This document shows positions 16,601 to 25,673 of a stretch of DNA of 64,000 nt, piece by piece. The position numbers and the translations under genes were made by a program. The notes under the pieces were generated by a model, which saw nothing but the letters and a program-made list of their open reading frames with translations, had not been told where the DNA came from and ran no database searches. Source of the DNA: Chryseobacterium sp. BLS98 (lineage in GTDB: Bacteria > Bacteroidota > Bacteroidia > Flavobacteriales > Weeksellaceae); the NCBI RefSeq assembly GCF_001045445.1, contig NZ_LFNF01000005.1, positions 310,001 through 374,000 of the forward strand, written 5' to 3'. Each line of letters starts with the position of its first letter. Position 1 is the stretch's first letter.

Positions 16601-16649
16601 GTAACTCGAAGCCCGAATCACGAACCCAAAAGCTCTCCTACTCTCCAAC
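16601..16649. repeat. degenerate 7-base tandem array (array 3)
   Basis: Heptamers GTAACTC, GAAGCCC, GAATCAC, GAACCCA, AAAGCTC, then weaker ones, up to the end of the AraC gene. The same GAAnCCC type appears on the other strand in array 5. It sits 53 bases from double-hairpin copy 1. Confidence 0.65.
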
Positions 16650-16654
16650 ATAGC

Positions 16655-17461
16655 TTATCTATCACCTTTCAATCTCTGCTGATACTCCGTAGGCGGCACT
16701 CCAATAACTTTCTTAAAGATATTACTGAATGATGACAGGCTATTGTATCCCACCATCATGGCTATTTCGTACATATTGTACTTTCCTTCCAGCATAAGCT
16801 CAAGAGAACGGGTAATCCTCAAGGCGCGGAGAAAACGGACGTAATTCATCCCCAGAGTCTCTTTAAACTTCCGGGAAAGGGTTCTGGTGCTCATTCCGAA
16901 TTCTTTTGCTGTAGATTCAATCGTAAGGGGCTTTTCCAGATTGGCATGAATGTATTTTGCGATCTTTAACAGGGTTTCATCTTTGGGAAATGGATGTTGA
17001 ACCGGAAAAGCCAGTTTTTTATCTCTCTTTTCAGGAAGAATACCTTTCAGAGCTTTGAGGAAATAATATTTTGCTCCATCATTTTTTGTGATTTTCCCAT
17101 CCCAGCCTTTCGTATATAAAATCATTTCTCTCAATAAATGGCTGACCGAATAAATATTAATTTCATCAAAAAAGCCATTTTCGTTATCTTCTTTTTTAAA
17201 ATAGAAATTGTAAAGATCCACTTTGGGGCTTGTTGAAAAAATATAATGCGGCGTTCCTGCAGGAATCCACATAAAGCATCTTGCAGGAAGATACCAGTGT
17301 TTGAGATCTGTAAAAACATGGACTATTCCGCCCTCTGCATAAACCAATTGGGCAGAACTGTGACGATGGATATCCGTAGTTACATTCCCTGTAAGAACAT
17401 TGTAAATATAAAATTCCGCATCCTCTTCTTCTACTGCTTTAAAATGGCTGTCGTTCATCAT
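16655..17461 (-). CDS. AraC family transcriptional regulator
   Basis: Transcription factor of 268 residues. The N-terminal part (about 15-110) is a cupin-like sensing domain with HRHSSAQLVYAEGG and PAGTPHYIF, which suggests binding of a small hydrophobic or phenolic ligand. The C-terminal 100 residues hold two helix-turn-helix units: STAKEFGMSTRTLSRKF, and EIAMMVGYNSLSSFSNIFKK with the family ending GVPPTEYQQRL. It is divergent, across 133 bases, from the TolC/HlyD/MFS efflux operon, which it most likely activates in response to a substrate. Confidence 0.92.
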   Translation of the reverse strand: MMNDSHFKAVEEEDAEFYIYNVLTGNVTTDIHRHSSAQLVYAEGGIVHVFTDLKHWYLPARCFMWIPAGTPHYIFSTSPKVDLYNFYFKKEDNENGFFDEINIYSVSHLLREMILYTKGWDGKITKNDGAKYYFLKALKGILPEKRDKKLAFPVQHPFPKDETLLKIAKYIHANLEKPLTIESTAKEFGMSTRTLSRKFKETLGMNYVRFLRALRITRSLELMLEGKYNMYEIAMMVGYNSLSSFSNIFKKVIGVPPTEYQQRLKGDR

Positions 17462-17545
17462 ATAAAGATATAAAGAAATTCTGAATTGGCGTAAATGAGC
17501 AAATCTTTTTCTGTTTTCACAAATCGGGTCTTATACGGGACTCCG

Positions 17546-17553
17546 TAACTTTG
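17546..17553 (+). promoter_or_regulatory. -7 box of the efflux operon
   Basis: TAACTTTG, 41 bases before ATG 17595. The expected -33 TTG is poor, which fits a promoter that needs an activator such as the divergent AraC protein. Confidence 0.55.
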
Positions 17554-17594
17554 CTGCATCAAAATCAATCTAGCAAAAATCCTTTAACTAAATT

Positions 17595-18932
17595 ATGAAT
17601 ATGATATTTAACGCATGCCGGTATCAGTGCATGACGTTGTGCCTGCTGCTGGCCGGCAGTTTTTTACATTCACAAATGATCGATTATCAGCATCTCAGCC
17701 TTCAGCAGGCTATTGAGACTGGTTTGAAAAACAACAAAAATATACAGATAAGCCATCTGAAAAAGGAAATGTCCGCCACCAGGGAAAAAGACCTTGCCAT
17801 GGAAAAACTTCCGGATATAGAATTTCACACCAGTTATAACCAGGTGACGAATCTTTTTCAGCATCAAAACGGTTTTTTCAATAAAGCCACCAAATATGAT
17901 GTCATCAACGGGATGTATGATTTTACGCTTTCAGCATCAATTCCGGTCTATATGGGTGGAAAAATAAGGAACACAGAAAAAAAAGCATCTATAGACACTG
18001 AGATCTCAGCATTAAGAACCCATTTGGATGAAAGACAGCTTAAAATGGAGATCATTACGGCCTTCCTTCAGATTCATCATTTAAAAGAGCAGCAAAGCCT
18101 TATCAATGATAAAATGAAAGAGGATTCCATCAATATCAAACAGGTAAAAAGCTTAAAAGCCAATGGAGTTGTGACGGTAAATGAAGTTTTGAGAACGTCT
18201 TTACAGCTTTCCAACCATACGATGAGCTGGACAGAACTGGATAATGATATCCAGATTGCAGAACATCAGCTTAAAACCATTCTTTCTCTTCCGGAAAACC
18301 TGGAAATGCACGTGGATACAGAAAACCTTATTTCCGACAAAACCACGATTCCTTATATTGAAGAATTAACGGAAACAGCTTTAAACAAAAATGAATCTGT
18401 AGAAATGTCCCATAAAAATCTTTCCCTGAAAGAATTGGATCAGAAAATTATAAAAGCTAATTATTTACCTAAAATTACAGCGGGCGGAGAATATTTTATC
18501 AAATACCCCAACATGATGTTCTTTCCTCCTGAACCTTATGCCTACCGTCTCGGAATGCTGGGTGTAAATCTTACCTACCCCATCGAAAACCTGTATAAAA
18601 ACAAGTACAGGATGCAGGAAGCCCGGGAGAATATTGATCTGGCCAAATTACAGATCGAGGAAAACAACGAAAAAATAAGGCACAGCGTTTATGAAGCATA
18701 CAAAAAGTTTGAAGAAACGGATCAGAAAGTAAAGATTGCTGAAGAAGCCATCTACCAGGCCAAAGAAAACTACCGTATTGTAAAAACAAAATATGCGAAT
18801 AAATTAAGCCTGATCACAGAGCTTATCGATGCAGATAATGCGTATCTGGAGGCTGAATCCAACCTTATCTCCGTAAAAATTAACCGACAACTAAAATACT
18901 ATCAACTCCAGTACACGATTGGAAACTTATAA
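17595..18932 (+). CDS. TolC family outer membrane efflux protein
   Basis: Outer-membrane channel of a tripartite pump, 445 residues. A signal peptide ends near SFLHSQ. Two repeated helical halves follow (LQQAIETGLKNNKNIQISH, later LNKNESVEMSHKNL), with GVNLTYPIENLYKNKYR where the second barrel half and hairpin begin. It is the first gene of the operon, five bases before the HlyD-type gene. The order TolC, adaptor, MFS pump indicates an EmrAB-TolC-like drug exporter. Confidence 0.92.
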   Translation: MNMIFNACRYQCMTLCLLLAGSFLHSQMIDYQHLSLQQAIETGLKNNKNIQISHLKKEMSATREKDLAMEKLPDIEFHTSYNQVTNLFQHQNGFFNKATKYDVINGMYDFTLSASIPVYMGGKIRNTEKKASIDTEISALRTHLDERQLKMEIITAFLQIHHLKEQQSLINDKMKEDSINIKQVKSLKANGVVTVNEVLRTSLQLSNHTMSWTELDNDIQIAEHQLKTILSLPENLEMHVDTENLISDKTTIPYIEELTETALNKNESVEMSHKNLSLKELDQKIIKANYLPKITAGGEYFIKYPNMMFFPPEPYAYRLGMLGVNLTYPIENLYKNKYRMQEARENIDLAKLQIEENNEKIRHSVYEAYKKFEETDQKVKIAEEAIYQAKENYRIVKTKYANKLSLITELIDADNAYLEAESNLISVKINRQLKYYQLQYTIGNL

Positions 18933-18937
18933 AAACT

Positions 18938-19984
18938 ATGGCAAAGAAACAACTGACACAAAAGGAAAAAAGAATCAACAAAACAATTACCTTGCTGGCC
19001 TGGATCCTGATCATCAGCGGAATTACAGGAATGGTAAGCTTTTATATTTTCTCAAGGAAAAATGTGACTACAAACGACGCCCAGATTGAGCAGTATATTA
19101 CCCCGGTTTCAAGTAAAGTTTCAGGATTTATTAAAACCATTCGTTTTGAAGAAAATCAGTTCGTACACAAAGGTGACACATTGATTGTGATCGACAACAG
19201 GGAATTTATCAATCAGGTAAAAATGGCTGAAGCCGGCCTCCATGCCAACGCTGAAAATATCACAACCATTGAAAGCGGCGTCAACACAAAAGAAAGCGAT
19301 TCTAAAATTATTGATGCCAAAATAGCTTCCGCAAAAATTGATATCTGGAGAACAGAACAGGATTTTAACCGATATAAAAACCTGGTTGCAGAAGATGCTG
19401 CTACCGAACAGCAATTTGAAAATGTAAAAGCTTCTTATGAGCAGGCAAAAGCCAATCTTTTAGCACTGGAACAACAAAAAAATGCAGTAAGAGCGGGTGC
19501 CAGCGAACAGCAGACTAAAGTAGCTCCAGTCAAAAGTCAGATTCAGCAAAGCTCCGCCAACCTGAACAATGCCAGACTTTTTCTTTCCTATACAGTCATT
19601 ACAGCCCCGTACGACGGCTGGGTCGGTAAAAAAACCATTCAGGAAGGACAGCTGATTAAAGAAGGCCAGGCACTGGTACAGATCGTAAGCAAAGAAAAAT
19701 GGATCATTGCCAATTACAAAGAAACCCAACTCGGGCAGATTGATACCCGGCAGGAAGTAACCGTCACTGCAGATGCTTATCCGGATATTGAATTCAAAGG
19801 AAAAGTAGTTTCGGTATCGCCGGCATCGGGCTCACAGTTTTCTTTGGTTAAGCCTGATAATGCTACAGGAAACTTTGTCAAAATCGAGCAGAGGTTTCCG
19901 GTAAAAATCATCCTGGACAATAATCAGAACAATGAAAAACTGCTATCCGGGATGAATGTTCTGGTAAGCGCAAAAAAAATTTGA
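18938..19984 (+). CDS. HlyD/EmrA family periplasmic adaptor
   Basis: Membrane-fusion protein of 348 residues linking the inner-membrane pump to TolC. One N-terminal membrane anchor (about 16-36) is followed by NAQIEQYITPVSSKVSGFI and VHKGDTLIVIDNREF (lipoyl half), a coiled-coil hairpin, and the returning half TVITAPYDGWVGKKTIQEGQLI. The beta-barrel part reads IANYKETQLGQI, typical of EmrA partners of MFS pumps. It is separated from the MFS gene by a 169-base spacer made of heptamer repeats. Confidence 0.93.
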   Translation: MAKKQLTQKEKRINKTITLLAWILIISGITGMVSFYIFSRKNVTTNDAQIEQYITPVSSKVSGFIKTIRFEENQFVHKGDTLIVIDNREFINQVKMAEAGLHANAENITTIESGVNTKESDSKIIDAKIASAKIDIWRTEQDFNRYKNLVAEDAATEQQFENVKASYEQAKANLLALEQQKNAVRAGASEQQTKVAPVKSQIQQSSANLNNARLFLSYTVITAPYDGWVGKKTIQEGQLIKEGQALVQIVSKEKWIIANYKETQLGQIDTRQEVTVTADAYPDIEFKGKVVSVSPASGSQFSLVKPDNATGNFVKIEQRFPVKIILDNNQNNEKLLSGMNVLVSAKKI

Positions 19985-20138
19985 AAGTAAGAGGGTTTTG
20001 AGAGTTTGAGGGTTTGAGGATGATAGCGATAAATGATGTTTATGGAAAAACTTGCACCCTTGTCTCTCGACTCTTTCTCTTAGTTCTTAGTTCTTGGTTC
20101 CTAGCTCTTGGCTCTTGGCTCTTGGTTCTTAATTTTCC
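19985..20138. repeat. degenerate 7-base tandem array (array 4), inside the efflux operon
   Basis: Twenty-two heptamers hold phase across almost the whole spacer. The strongest block is 20083-20131: GTTCTTA, GTTCTTG, GTTCCTA, three copies of GCTCTTG, GTTCTTA. The first third is purine-rich (TGAGAGT, TTGAGGG, TTTGAGG), the opposite polarity, as in arrays 1 and 2. Confidence 0.85.
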
Positions 20139-20153
20139 CCCACATAAATTACC

Positions 20154-21716
20154 ATGCAACATAATACTGTTTATCATAAATGGGTCCCACAATGGCTGAA
20201 ACTGCCGCTTTTGGTACTGGCACTGTTTCCCCACCTGATGTTGTTGTCGCTGCTGCACTCCAACAGTGCCTTCACCTCTTCTTTTATGGATGTAGATTCA
20301 GATGACATCCAGTATCTGATGATTCTGATGTACGGAACATTTGTAGTTACTCTTTTGGTTTTACAACGGTTTATGGCTTATTTCAGCGTAAAATATTATG
20401 TGCTGCTGATGTCTTCCATTTCCGTGATTATTTTGTATATCCTGTCCGTTACCAATAATTACCAGGTTATTCTGGTCGTACGTTTCCTGGAAGGAATTTT
20501 CGGGCTTCTGGAAGGTGCCATTTTTCTTCCGCTGATTATTGCCGAACTGAAAACCAAGCATGCCAAGGTAATAGCCTACCTTTTTATGTATACCATTATG
20601 CTGACAGGTGGAACGGTTACCACTTCTTTACTGAAATCAAGCATTGAAAATTATGATTTTCAGCATATGATCCTGATGATGGTTTATTTTCATGTTTTTG
20701 TCCTGATTATTGGAGTTGCCCTGTTCAATACCAACAGATTCTTCCCGAAAATGCCGCTTTATCAACTGGATATCACGAGCTGGTTCCTATTATGGGCCTG
20801 TCTTCAGTCTGGAGGATATGCTATTATTTACGGAAAAAGACTGATGTGGTTTCAGTCGGATACCATCGTAATGTGTCTCTTTATATTTTTGATTTCAGGA
20901 GGTCTGTTTATGCTAAAACAGAGGAATTCCAAAAGACCTCTCTTTCATTTTGAAGTTTTCAGCTCAAGAAACGTTGTTGCCGGAATGATTCTGTTTTTCA
21001 TCTTCTATCTGATCCGGTCCGGTCTGAATAATGTTTACAGCGTTATGGCAACAGTCTGGAAATGGCCGTGGGATTATATTGTCAATATTCAATACTGGAA
21101 TGTGGCGGGAACGCTTATCGGTATTATTTTATCCGGAATATGCCTGATGCGGGGCATTTCTTCCAGAATCGTTTTCTTTACCGGGTTTCTGCTGCTGGCG
21201 ATAGATTGTGCATGGTTTACCTATACATTCTACCCGGACACTACCCTTTCAACCATCTGTCCTCCTTTATTTCTGCAGGGAGTTGCACAGGGATTACTGT
21301 TTACCCCTTTGGTTTTCTTTTTAATTTCCGGAACGCCGGAAGAATATCTCTCTAACGCAACAGCTCTGGGGACTACAACGCGTTTCTGGACCACTGCGAT
21401 CGGATATGCTTTGATGCAGAACCTGATGCTGTTTTTAACGTTAAAGCATTCTGATACATTGAGCTTTAACCTTACCGATACCAATCCTGTCTTTTACAGC
21501 CAGTGGAATCAGGTCTTCGGAGCTCAGTTATCCAGACTGCCCGTCAATGAATCTTTATCTCTGACTGCCGGAGCTTTTAAAGCAAAAATAACAGCACAAT
21601 CGGTCCTTCTGTCCAATATGGAGATTTTTACAGGACTGTTCTGGCTGGCTTTAGTCACAGCATTTGCTTTACTGCTGTATCATCCTGTGAAAATAGCAAT
21701 ACGGAATATCATGTGA
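20154..21716 (+). CDS. MFS drug efflux transporter, EmrB/QacA-like
   Basis: Inner-membrane pump of 520 residues with about 14 hydrophobic helices, the size and topology of the DHA2 family. It has RFLEGIFGLLEGAIFLPLI in the place of motif C-like helix 5 and a large periplasmic loop before the last helix, as in EmrB. Strict MFS signature A is poorly kept, which is common in Bacteroidota members of this group. It completes the TolC-adaptor-pump set. The long array-filled gap upstream is odd for an operon. Confidence 0.85.
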   Translation: MQHNTVYHKWVPQWLKLPLLVLALFPHLMLLSLLHSNSAFTSSFMDVDSDDIQYLMILMYGTFVVTLLVLQRFMAYFSVKYYVLLMSSISVIILYILSVTNNYQVILVVRFLEGIFGLLEGAIFLPLIIAELKTKHAKVIAYLFMYTIMLTGGTVTTSLLKSSIENYDFQHMILMMVYFHVFVLIIGVALFNTNRFFPKMPLYQLDITSWFLLWACLQSGGYAIIYGKRLMWFQSDTIVMCLFIFLISGGLFMLKQRNSKRPLFHFEVFSSRNVVAGMILFFIFYLIRSGLNNVYSVMATVWKWPWDYIVNIQYWNVAGTLIGIILSGICLMRGISSRIVFFTGFLLLAIDCAWFTYTFYPDTTLSTICPPLFLQGVAQGLLFTPLVFFLISGTPEEYLSNATALGTTTRFWTTAIGYALMQNLMLFLTLKHSDTLSFNLTDTNPVFYSQWNQVFGAQLSRLPVNESLSLTAGAFKAKITAQSVLLSNMEIFTGLFWLALVTAFALLLYHPVKIAIRNIM

Positions 21717-21757
21717 TTTAGGCCGAAAATTTGCTGTAGTTTCAGAAATTTGATTGT

Positions 21758-23119
21758 ATGAACATTCAGGAAATTGTAAATCATCAGAAAGATTTTTTCA
21801 AAACACAGCAGACAAAGAATATTAAGTTCAGGAAAATGTATCTTGAAAAGCTTAAAAACATCGTTATAAGTAACGAGGAACTTTTGTACAAAGCCATTGA
21901 TAAAGATTTTGGCAAATCAAGATTTGATACATTTACAACGGAAATTTCCTTTATCCTGAATGATATTGATTATTATCTGAAGAATTTAAATTCACTTTCA
22001 AAGCCCAGAAAAGTCAGAACCAATCTGGCCAACCAGATCGGGAAAAGCAGGATACATTCCGAACCTCTGGGTAATGTTCTTGTCATAGGTGCCTGGAATT
22101 ATCCTTACCAATTATCATTTTCTCCTGTAATTGCAGCCCTTGCAGCAGGGAACTGCTGTATTTTAAAGCCAAGTGAAATTGCAGAAAATACAATGAAACT
22201 GATGGCCAGACTCATTAATGAAAACTTTCCTCCCGAATATTTGTACGTGTATGAAGGCGGTATTGAGGAAACCACAGAGCTTTTGAAGCTGAAATTCGAT
22301 AAAATATTCTTCACCGGAAGCACCAAGGTTGGAAAAATCGTTTATCAGGCTGCTGCAGAGAATTTAACGCCTGTTGTTCTTGAACTGGGTGGAAAATCAC
22401 CCGCTATTGTCACCAAAGATGCCAATCTGGAAGTCGCTGCCAAACGAATTGTATGGGGAAAGTTTCTCAATGCCGGACAAACCTGTGTTGCCCCGGACTA
22501 TCTTTTGGTTGAAGAACCTGTCCGCGAACAGTTCCTCGAAATGCTGAGAAAATATATTACGGAGTTTAAATACGGACCGGATGCCGACTCTTATACAAGA
22601 ATCATCAACCGCAAAAATTTCGACCGGCTGGTAAGGCTTATTAACAGGGATAAAATTTATTTTGGTGGGAATTCTGACGAAAGGAAACTGTTTATAGAGC
22701 CTACTCTTCTGAATAATGTAAACTGGGAAGATGAAATCATGCAGGAAGAGATCTTCGGCCCGATACTTCCGGTCATCAGCTTTACCAACTTCAACCTGGC
22801 CATCAATACCATTCTTGAACTGGAAAAACCTCTTGCCGCCTATCTTTTTACCCGGAATTCTGAGGAAAAAGAAATTTTCACTGCGAAATTGTCGTTTGGA
22901 GGAGGATGCATCAATGATGTCATTATGCATTTAGGCAATGACCGCCTGCCTTTTGGAGGAGTTGGAAATTCCGGTATCGGCAGTTACCATGGATCTTATG
23001 GCTTTGAAGCTTTTTCGCATCAGAAATCTATTCTGGAAAAATCAACATGGGGCGAGCCAGATATAAAATATCCGCCTTATTCGGATAAAAAATTAAGCTG
23101 GATCAGGAAGCTATTATAA
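21758..23119 (+). CDS. aldehyde dehydrogenase, ALDH3-like
   Basis: NAD(P)-dependent aldehyde dehydrogenase of 453 residues, short like the class 3 family and lacking the longer class 1 N-terminus. The cofactor region includes GAWNYPYQLSFSPVIAALAAGN and FTGSTKVGK. The catalytic pair is Glu209 in LELGGKSP and Cys243 in NAGQTCVAPDY. LPFGGVGNSGIGSYHGSYGF near the end is characteristic. It follows the efflux pump by 41 bases, so it may be in that operon and help remove aldehyde-type toxic compounds. Confidence 0.93.
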   Translation: MNIQEIVNHQKDFFKTQQTKNIKFRKMYLEKLKNIVISNEELLYKAIDKDFGKSRFDTFTTEISFILNDIDYYLKNLNSLSKPRKVRTNLANQIGKSRIHSEPLGNVLVIGAWNYPYQLSFSPVIAALAAGNCCILKPSEIAENTMKLMARLINENFPPEYLYVYEGGIEETTELLKLKFDKIFFTGSTKVGKIVYQAAAENLTPVVLELGGKSPAIVTKDANLEVAAKRIVWGKFLNAGQTCVAPDYLLVEEPVREQFLEMLRKYITEFKYGPDADSYTRIINRKNFDRLVRLINRDKIYFGGNSDERKLFIEPTLLNNVNWEDEIMQEEIFGPILPVISFTNFNLAINTILELEKPLAAYLFTRNSEEKEIFTAKLSFGGGCINDVIMHLGNDRLPFGGVGNSGIGSYHGSYGFEAFSHQKSILEKSTWGEPDIKYPPYSDKKLSWIRKLL

Positions 23120-23121
23120 AT

Positions 23122-23151
23122 AAAAAACCGGGAAAATTTTCCCGGTTTTTT
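23122..23151. terminator. bidirectional terminator
   Basis: Perfect palindrome with CCGGGAAAA and TTTTCCCGG, flanked by A6 and T-run, between the convergent aldehyde dehydrogenase and thioredoxin-like genes. Confidence 0.9.
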
Positions 23152-23152
23152 T

Positions 23153-23725
23153 TTATGATTTAGGAGCCCATTCATTAAAGAACTCCTGCACTTTTTCCTT
23201 ACTGTATCCTTTTCCTTCTTCAAGAACCGAACTGTCTTTTAAAACATGAACTATTTTGCCGTTTTTATCCAGGACAATGAAAAAAGGATAACCCAGCTTT
23301 TCTTTAATGTCTACATATTTGGAAAAAACTTTTTCATTTTTATTATCCGGTGAATAATTCAAGTGATAATATACATAGTTTTTATCTACAGTTTCCTTAA
23401 GTTCAGGGGTACTTTGAACAAAATTATTAAAACGGAGACACCAGATACACCAGTTTCCACCAGCCTGGATCATTATATTCTTCCCTTCTTTTTTAGCCTG
23501 GGCAATAAGTTTATTAATATCAGCTTCAGCATTCGCTTTAGGATCATAAGGTTTTGGCAGTTTGGCTTTTTCTTCTGCTGCTTTCTTTTTAGCATCCAGT
23601 TCTGCTTGATCAGCTTTTACCAGAAGAGCATTATCCTGCTTTCTTCCTTCCGGTGTGTTTGTTTTTTCCTGAGAAAAAGCAAGTATGCTTAATCCAAGAA
23701 AGGCTATGATCGACAATTTTTTCAT
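23153..23725 (-). CDS. secreted thioredoxin-fold protein
   Basis: A 190-residue protein with signal peptide MKKLSIIAFLGLSILAFSQ, then a lysine/alanine-rich linker (about 35-65) and a thioredoxin-like domain. The active site is Cys93-Ile-Trp-Cys96 in NWCIWCLRFN, followed by LNYSPDN and YPFFIVLDKNGKIVH with the cis-proline. This resembles DUF255/thioredoxin_7 periplasmic proteins that reduce or protect cell-envelope thiols. It is a single gene, convergent with the aldehyde dehydrogenase. Confidence 0.87.
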   Translation of the reverse strand: MKKLSIIAFLGLSILAFSQEKTNTPEGRKQDNALLVKADQAELDAKKKAAEEKAKLPKPYDPKANAEADINKLIAQAKKEGKNIMIQAGGNWCIWCLRFNNFVQSTPELKETVDKNYVYYHLNYSPDNKNEKVFSKYVDIKEKLGYPFFIVLDKNGKIVHVLKDSSVLEEGKGYSKEKVQEFFNEWAPKS

Positions 23726-23789
23726 AACATAAAAATAAAAAAAATAATACTTATCACAAGCAAAAATAGAACCATAATTTTATTATCAC

Positions 23790-23797
23790 TAAATTTG
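23790..23797 (+). promoter_or_regulatory. -7 box of the acyltransferase-glycosyltransferase pair
   Basis: TAAATTTG only eight bases before ATG 23806, which implies a nearly leaderless transcript. Confidence 0.55.
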
Positions 23798-23805
23798 CAT
23801 GTTTT

Positions 23806-24690
23806 ATGAATTTCCTGATCAAAATATTATATTTCATTTCCAAGCTTCCGCTTAAAGTATTGTATATTTTTTCGGACGTTATGTTTTTCTTAAACTATTA
23901 TCTGGTAGGCTACCGGAAAAAGGTGATCACCCAGAATCTCAGAAATTCTTTTCCTGAAAAAACAGAAGAAGAAATCAGGGTTATCAGAAAGAAATTCTAT
24001 CTTAATTTTTCCGATTATCTTGTAGAAACCATTAAGTCTTTCAGCATTTCCGAAACGGAATCAAGGGTCAGAATGCAGCATATCAATCAGGAAGTCTTCC
24101 ATGAAGCTAAGGCAGAAGGTAAAAATGTGATCATGCTTGCCGGACATGTCTTTAACTGGGAGTGGATCAACGCCCTTGCGAGAATTATTCCACAGAAGCA
24201 CTGCCATCCGGTCTACAGAAAGGTAAACAGCGATTTCTGGGAAAACCAGATGAAAGTAGTAAGGAACAAATTCGGGAATGAAGCACTTGAGGCCAATGAA
24301 GTAATTATGAATATCTTCAGATCCAAAAACGATGGTGAATCCGCTTATATGTTTGTGGCAGACCAAACACCGCACGTTGCTCATGTCAATTACGGATTGG
24401 AATTCCTTCACCAGAGAACACCCGCTTTTATCGGCTATGATAAGCTTGCTACCAGAATGGACCTTGCTTTCATCTACTGCGAAATGAAAAAGGTGAAACG
24501 CGGCTATTATCAGGTAAATTATCACAGGATATATCCCGAAGGTGAAAAGTTTGCAGAACATGAAGTGGTAAGAAAATTTCATCAGCTTCTTGAAAATACC
24601 TTACACAAGCATCCTGATAATTATCTCTGGTCCCACAGAAAATGGAAATACCAGGATTCCATTAAAACGTTTGATGCTGAAAAAATATAA
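23806..24690 (+). CDS. lysophospholipid / lipid A acyltransferase family protein (LpxL/HtrB-like)
   Basis: Membrane-associated acyltransferase of 294 residues in the LpxL/HtrB superfamily, which adds secondary acyl chains to lipid A or related glycolipids. A hydrophobic N-terminus precedes RKKVITQNLRNSFPEKT, a family block. The catalytic HX4E motif is His114-Glu119 in GHVFNWEW. ADQTPH is the conserved substrate-binding segment. The next gene, a glycosyltransferase, starts five bases later, which suggests that both modify an envelope glycolipid. Confidence 0.9.
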   Translation: MNFLIKILYFISKLPLKVLYIFSDVMFFLNYYLVGYRKKVITQNLRNSFPEKTEEEIRVIRKKFYLNFSDYLVETIKSFSISETESRVRMQHINQEVFHEAKAEGKNVIMLAGHVFNWEWINALARIIPQKHCHPVYRKVNSDFWENQMKVVRNKFGNEALEANEVIMNIFRSKNDGESAYMFVADQTPHVAHVNYGLEFLHQRTPAFIGYDKLATRMDLAFIYCEMKKVKRGYYQVNYHRIYPEGEKFAEHEVVRKFHQLLENTLHKHPDNYLWSHRKWKYQDSIKTFDAEKI

Positions 24691-24695
24691 TCCTG

Positions 24696-25673
24696 ATGCC
24701 AAACAATTTAGCAGTTGTCATTTTAAACTGGAATGGAAAAAACTGGCTTGAGAAGTTTCTTCCCAGTGTGGTCAGCTTTTCCCAAAATGCAGATATTTAT
24801 ATAATAGATAATCTTTCAACCGATGATTCTGTCTCTTTTATACAGGCTCATTTTCCTACCGTAAAAATTGTCAGAAACAATAAAAACTATGGTTTTGCAG
24901 GCGGATATAATGAAGGTTTAAAAGAAATAAAAAACGAATATTACTGCCTTCTCAATTCGGATGTAGAAGTTACCGAAAACTGGATCAGTCCTGTATTGGA
25001 TTTATTTCAAAAAGATTCCTCCATCGCGGCAATACAGCCTAAAATATTATCCTTTAACAACAAAAAACAATTTGAGTTTGCAGGTGCAGCCGGAGGTCTT
25101 ATCGACAATCTGGGCTATCCTTACTGCCGCGGACGAATATTTGATGATCTGGAAGAGGATAATGGGCAATATGACGACGAAACAGAAATTTTCTGGGCCT
25201 CCGGCTGCTGTTTCTTTATCCGTTCAGAGGACTTTTGGGAACAGAACGGTTTCGATGAAAGATTTTTCGCCCATCAGGAAGAAATTGATCTTTGCTGGCG
25301 ACTGATCAACTCAGGAAAGAAAATTTTCTACACAGGCAGATCAAAAGTATATCATGTAGGCGGAGGAACCCTGAATAAGCAAAGCGCACAGAAAACGTAT
25401 TTGAATATCCGGAATAACCTTTCTATGATGCTGAAAAACCTGCCATTCCCAAAGTTGATAGGGCTCATATTTTTCAGACTGTGCTTAGATGGAATTGCCG
25501 GGATTTATTTCGGGCTGAAAAATGGATTCCCCCATTTATGGGCTGTTGTGAGAGCTCATTTTGGGTTTTATGGCCAGCTCCCGCAAACCTGGAAACTACG
25601 GCAGAAGCATCAGAAATCTGAGTTTTATCAATCGAAATGGCTGATTTTTAAGCACTTTTTAGGTGGTAAATAG
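24696..25673 (+). CDS. glycosyltransferase family 2
   Basis: GT-A fold glycosyltransferase of 325 residues, of the rhamnosyltransferase-like group. NLAVVILNWNGKNWLEKFLPS opens the nucleotide-binding fold. NKNYGFAGGYNEGL and CLLNSDVEV carry the DXD-type metal site, and FWASGCCFFIRSEDFWEQNGFDERFF with HQEEIDLCWR is the acceptor part. A hydrophobic stretch near 255-275 may touch the membrane. It is co-transcribed with the acyltransferase and most likely builds lipopolysaccharide or a surface polysaccharide. Confidence 0.92.
   Translation: MPNNLAVVILNWNGKNWLEKFLPSVVSFSQNADIYIIDNLSTDDSVSFIQAHFPTVKIVRNNKNYGFAGGYNEGLKEIKNEYYCLLNSDVEVTENWISPVLDLFQKDSSIAAIQPKILSFNNKKQFEFAGAAGGLIDNLGYPYCRGRIFDDLEEDNGQYDDETEIFWASGCCFFIRSEDFWEQNGFDERFFAHQEEIDLCWRLINSGKKIFYTGRSKVYHVGGGTLNKQSAQKTYLNIRNNLSMMLKNLPFPKLIGLIFFRLCLDGIAGIYFGLKNGFPHLWAVVRAHFGFYGQLPQTWKLRQKHQKSEFYQSKWLIFKHFLGGK

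Noticed and set aside
20014..20199. Small ORF with hydrophobic Leu/Ser-rich sequence
   Set aside because: The apparent protein is a translation of the heptamer repeats; the 7-base period explains its repetitive look.
24061..24582. Long minus-strand ORF across the acyltransferase gene
   Set aside because: It is antisense to a clearly conserved gene and has no recognisable domain.
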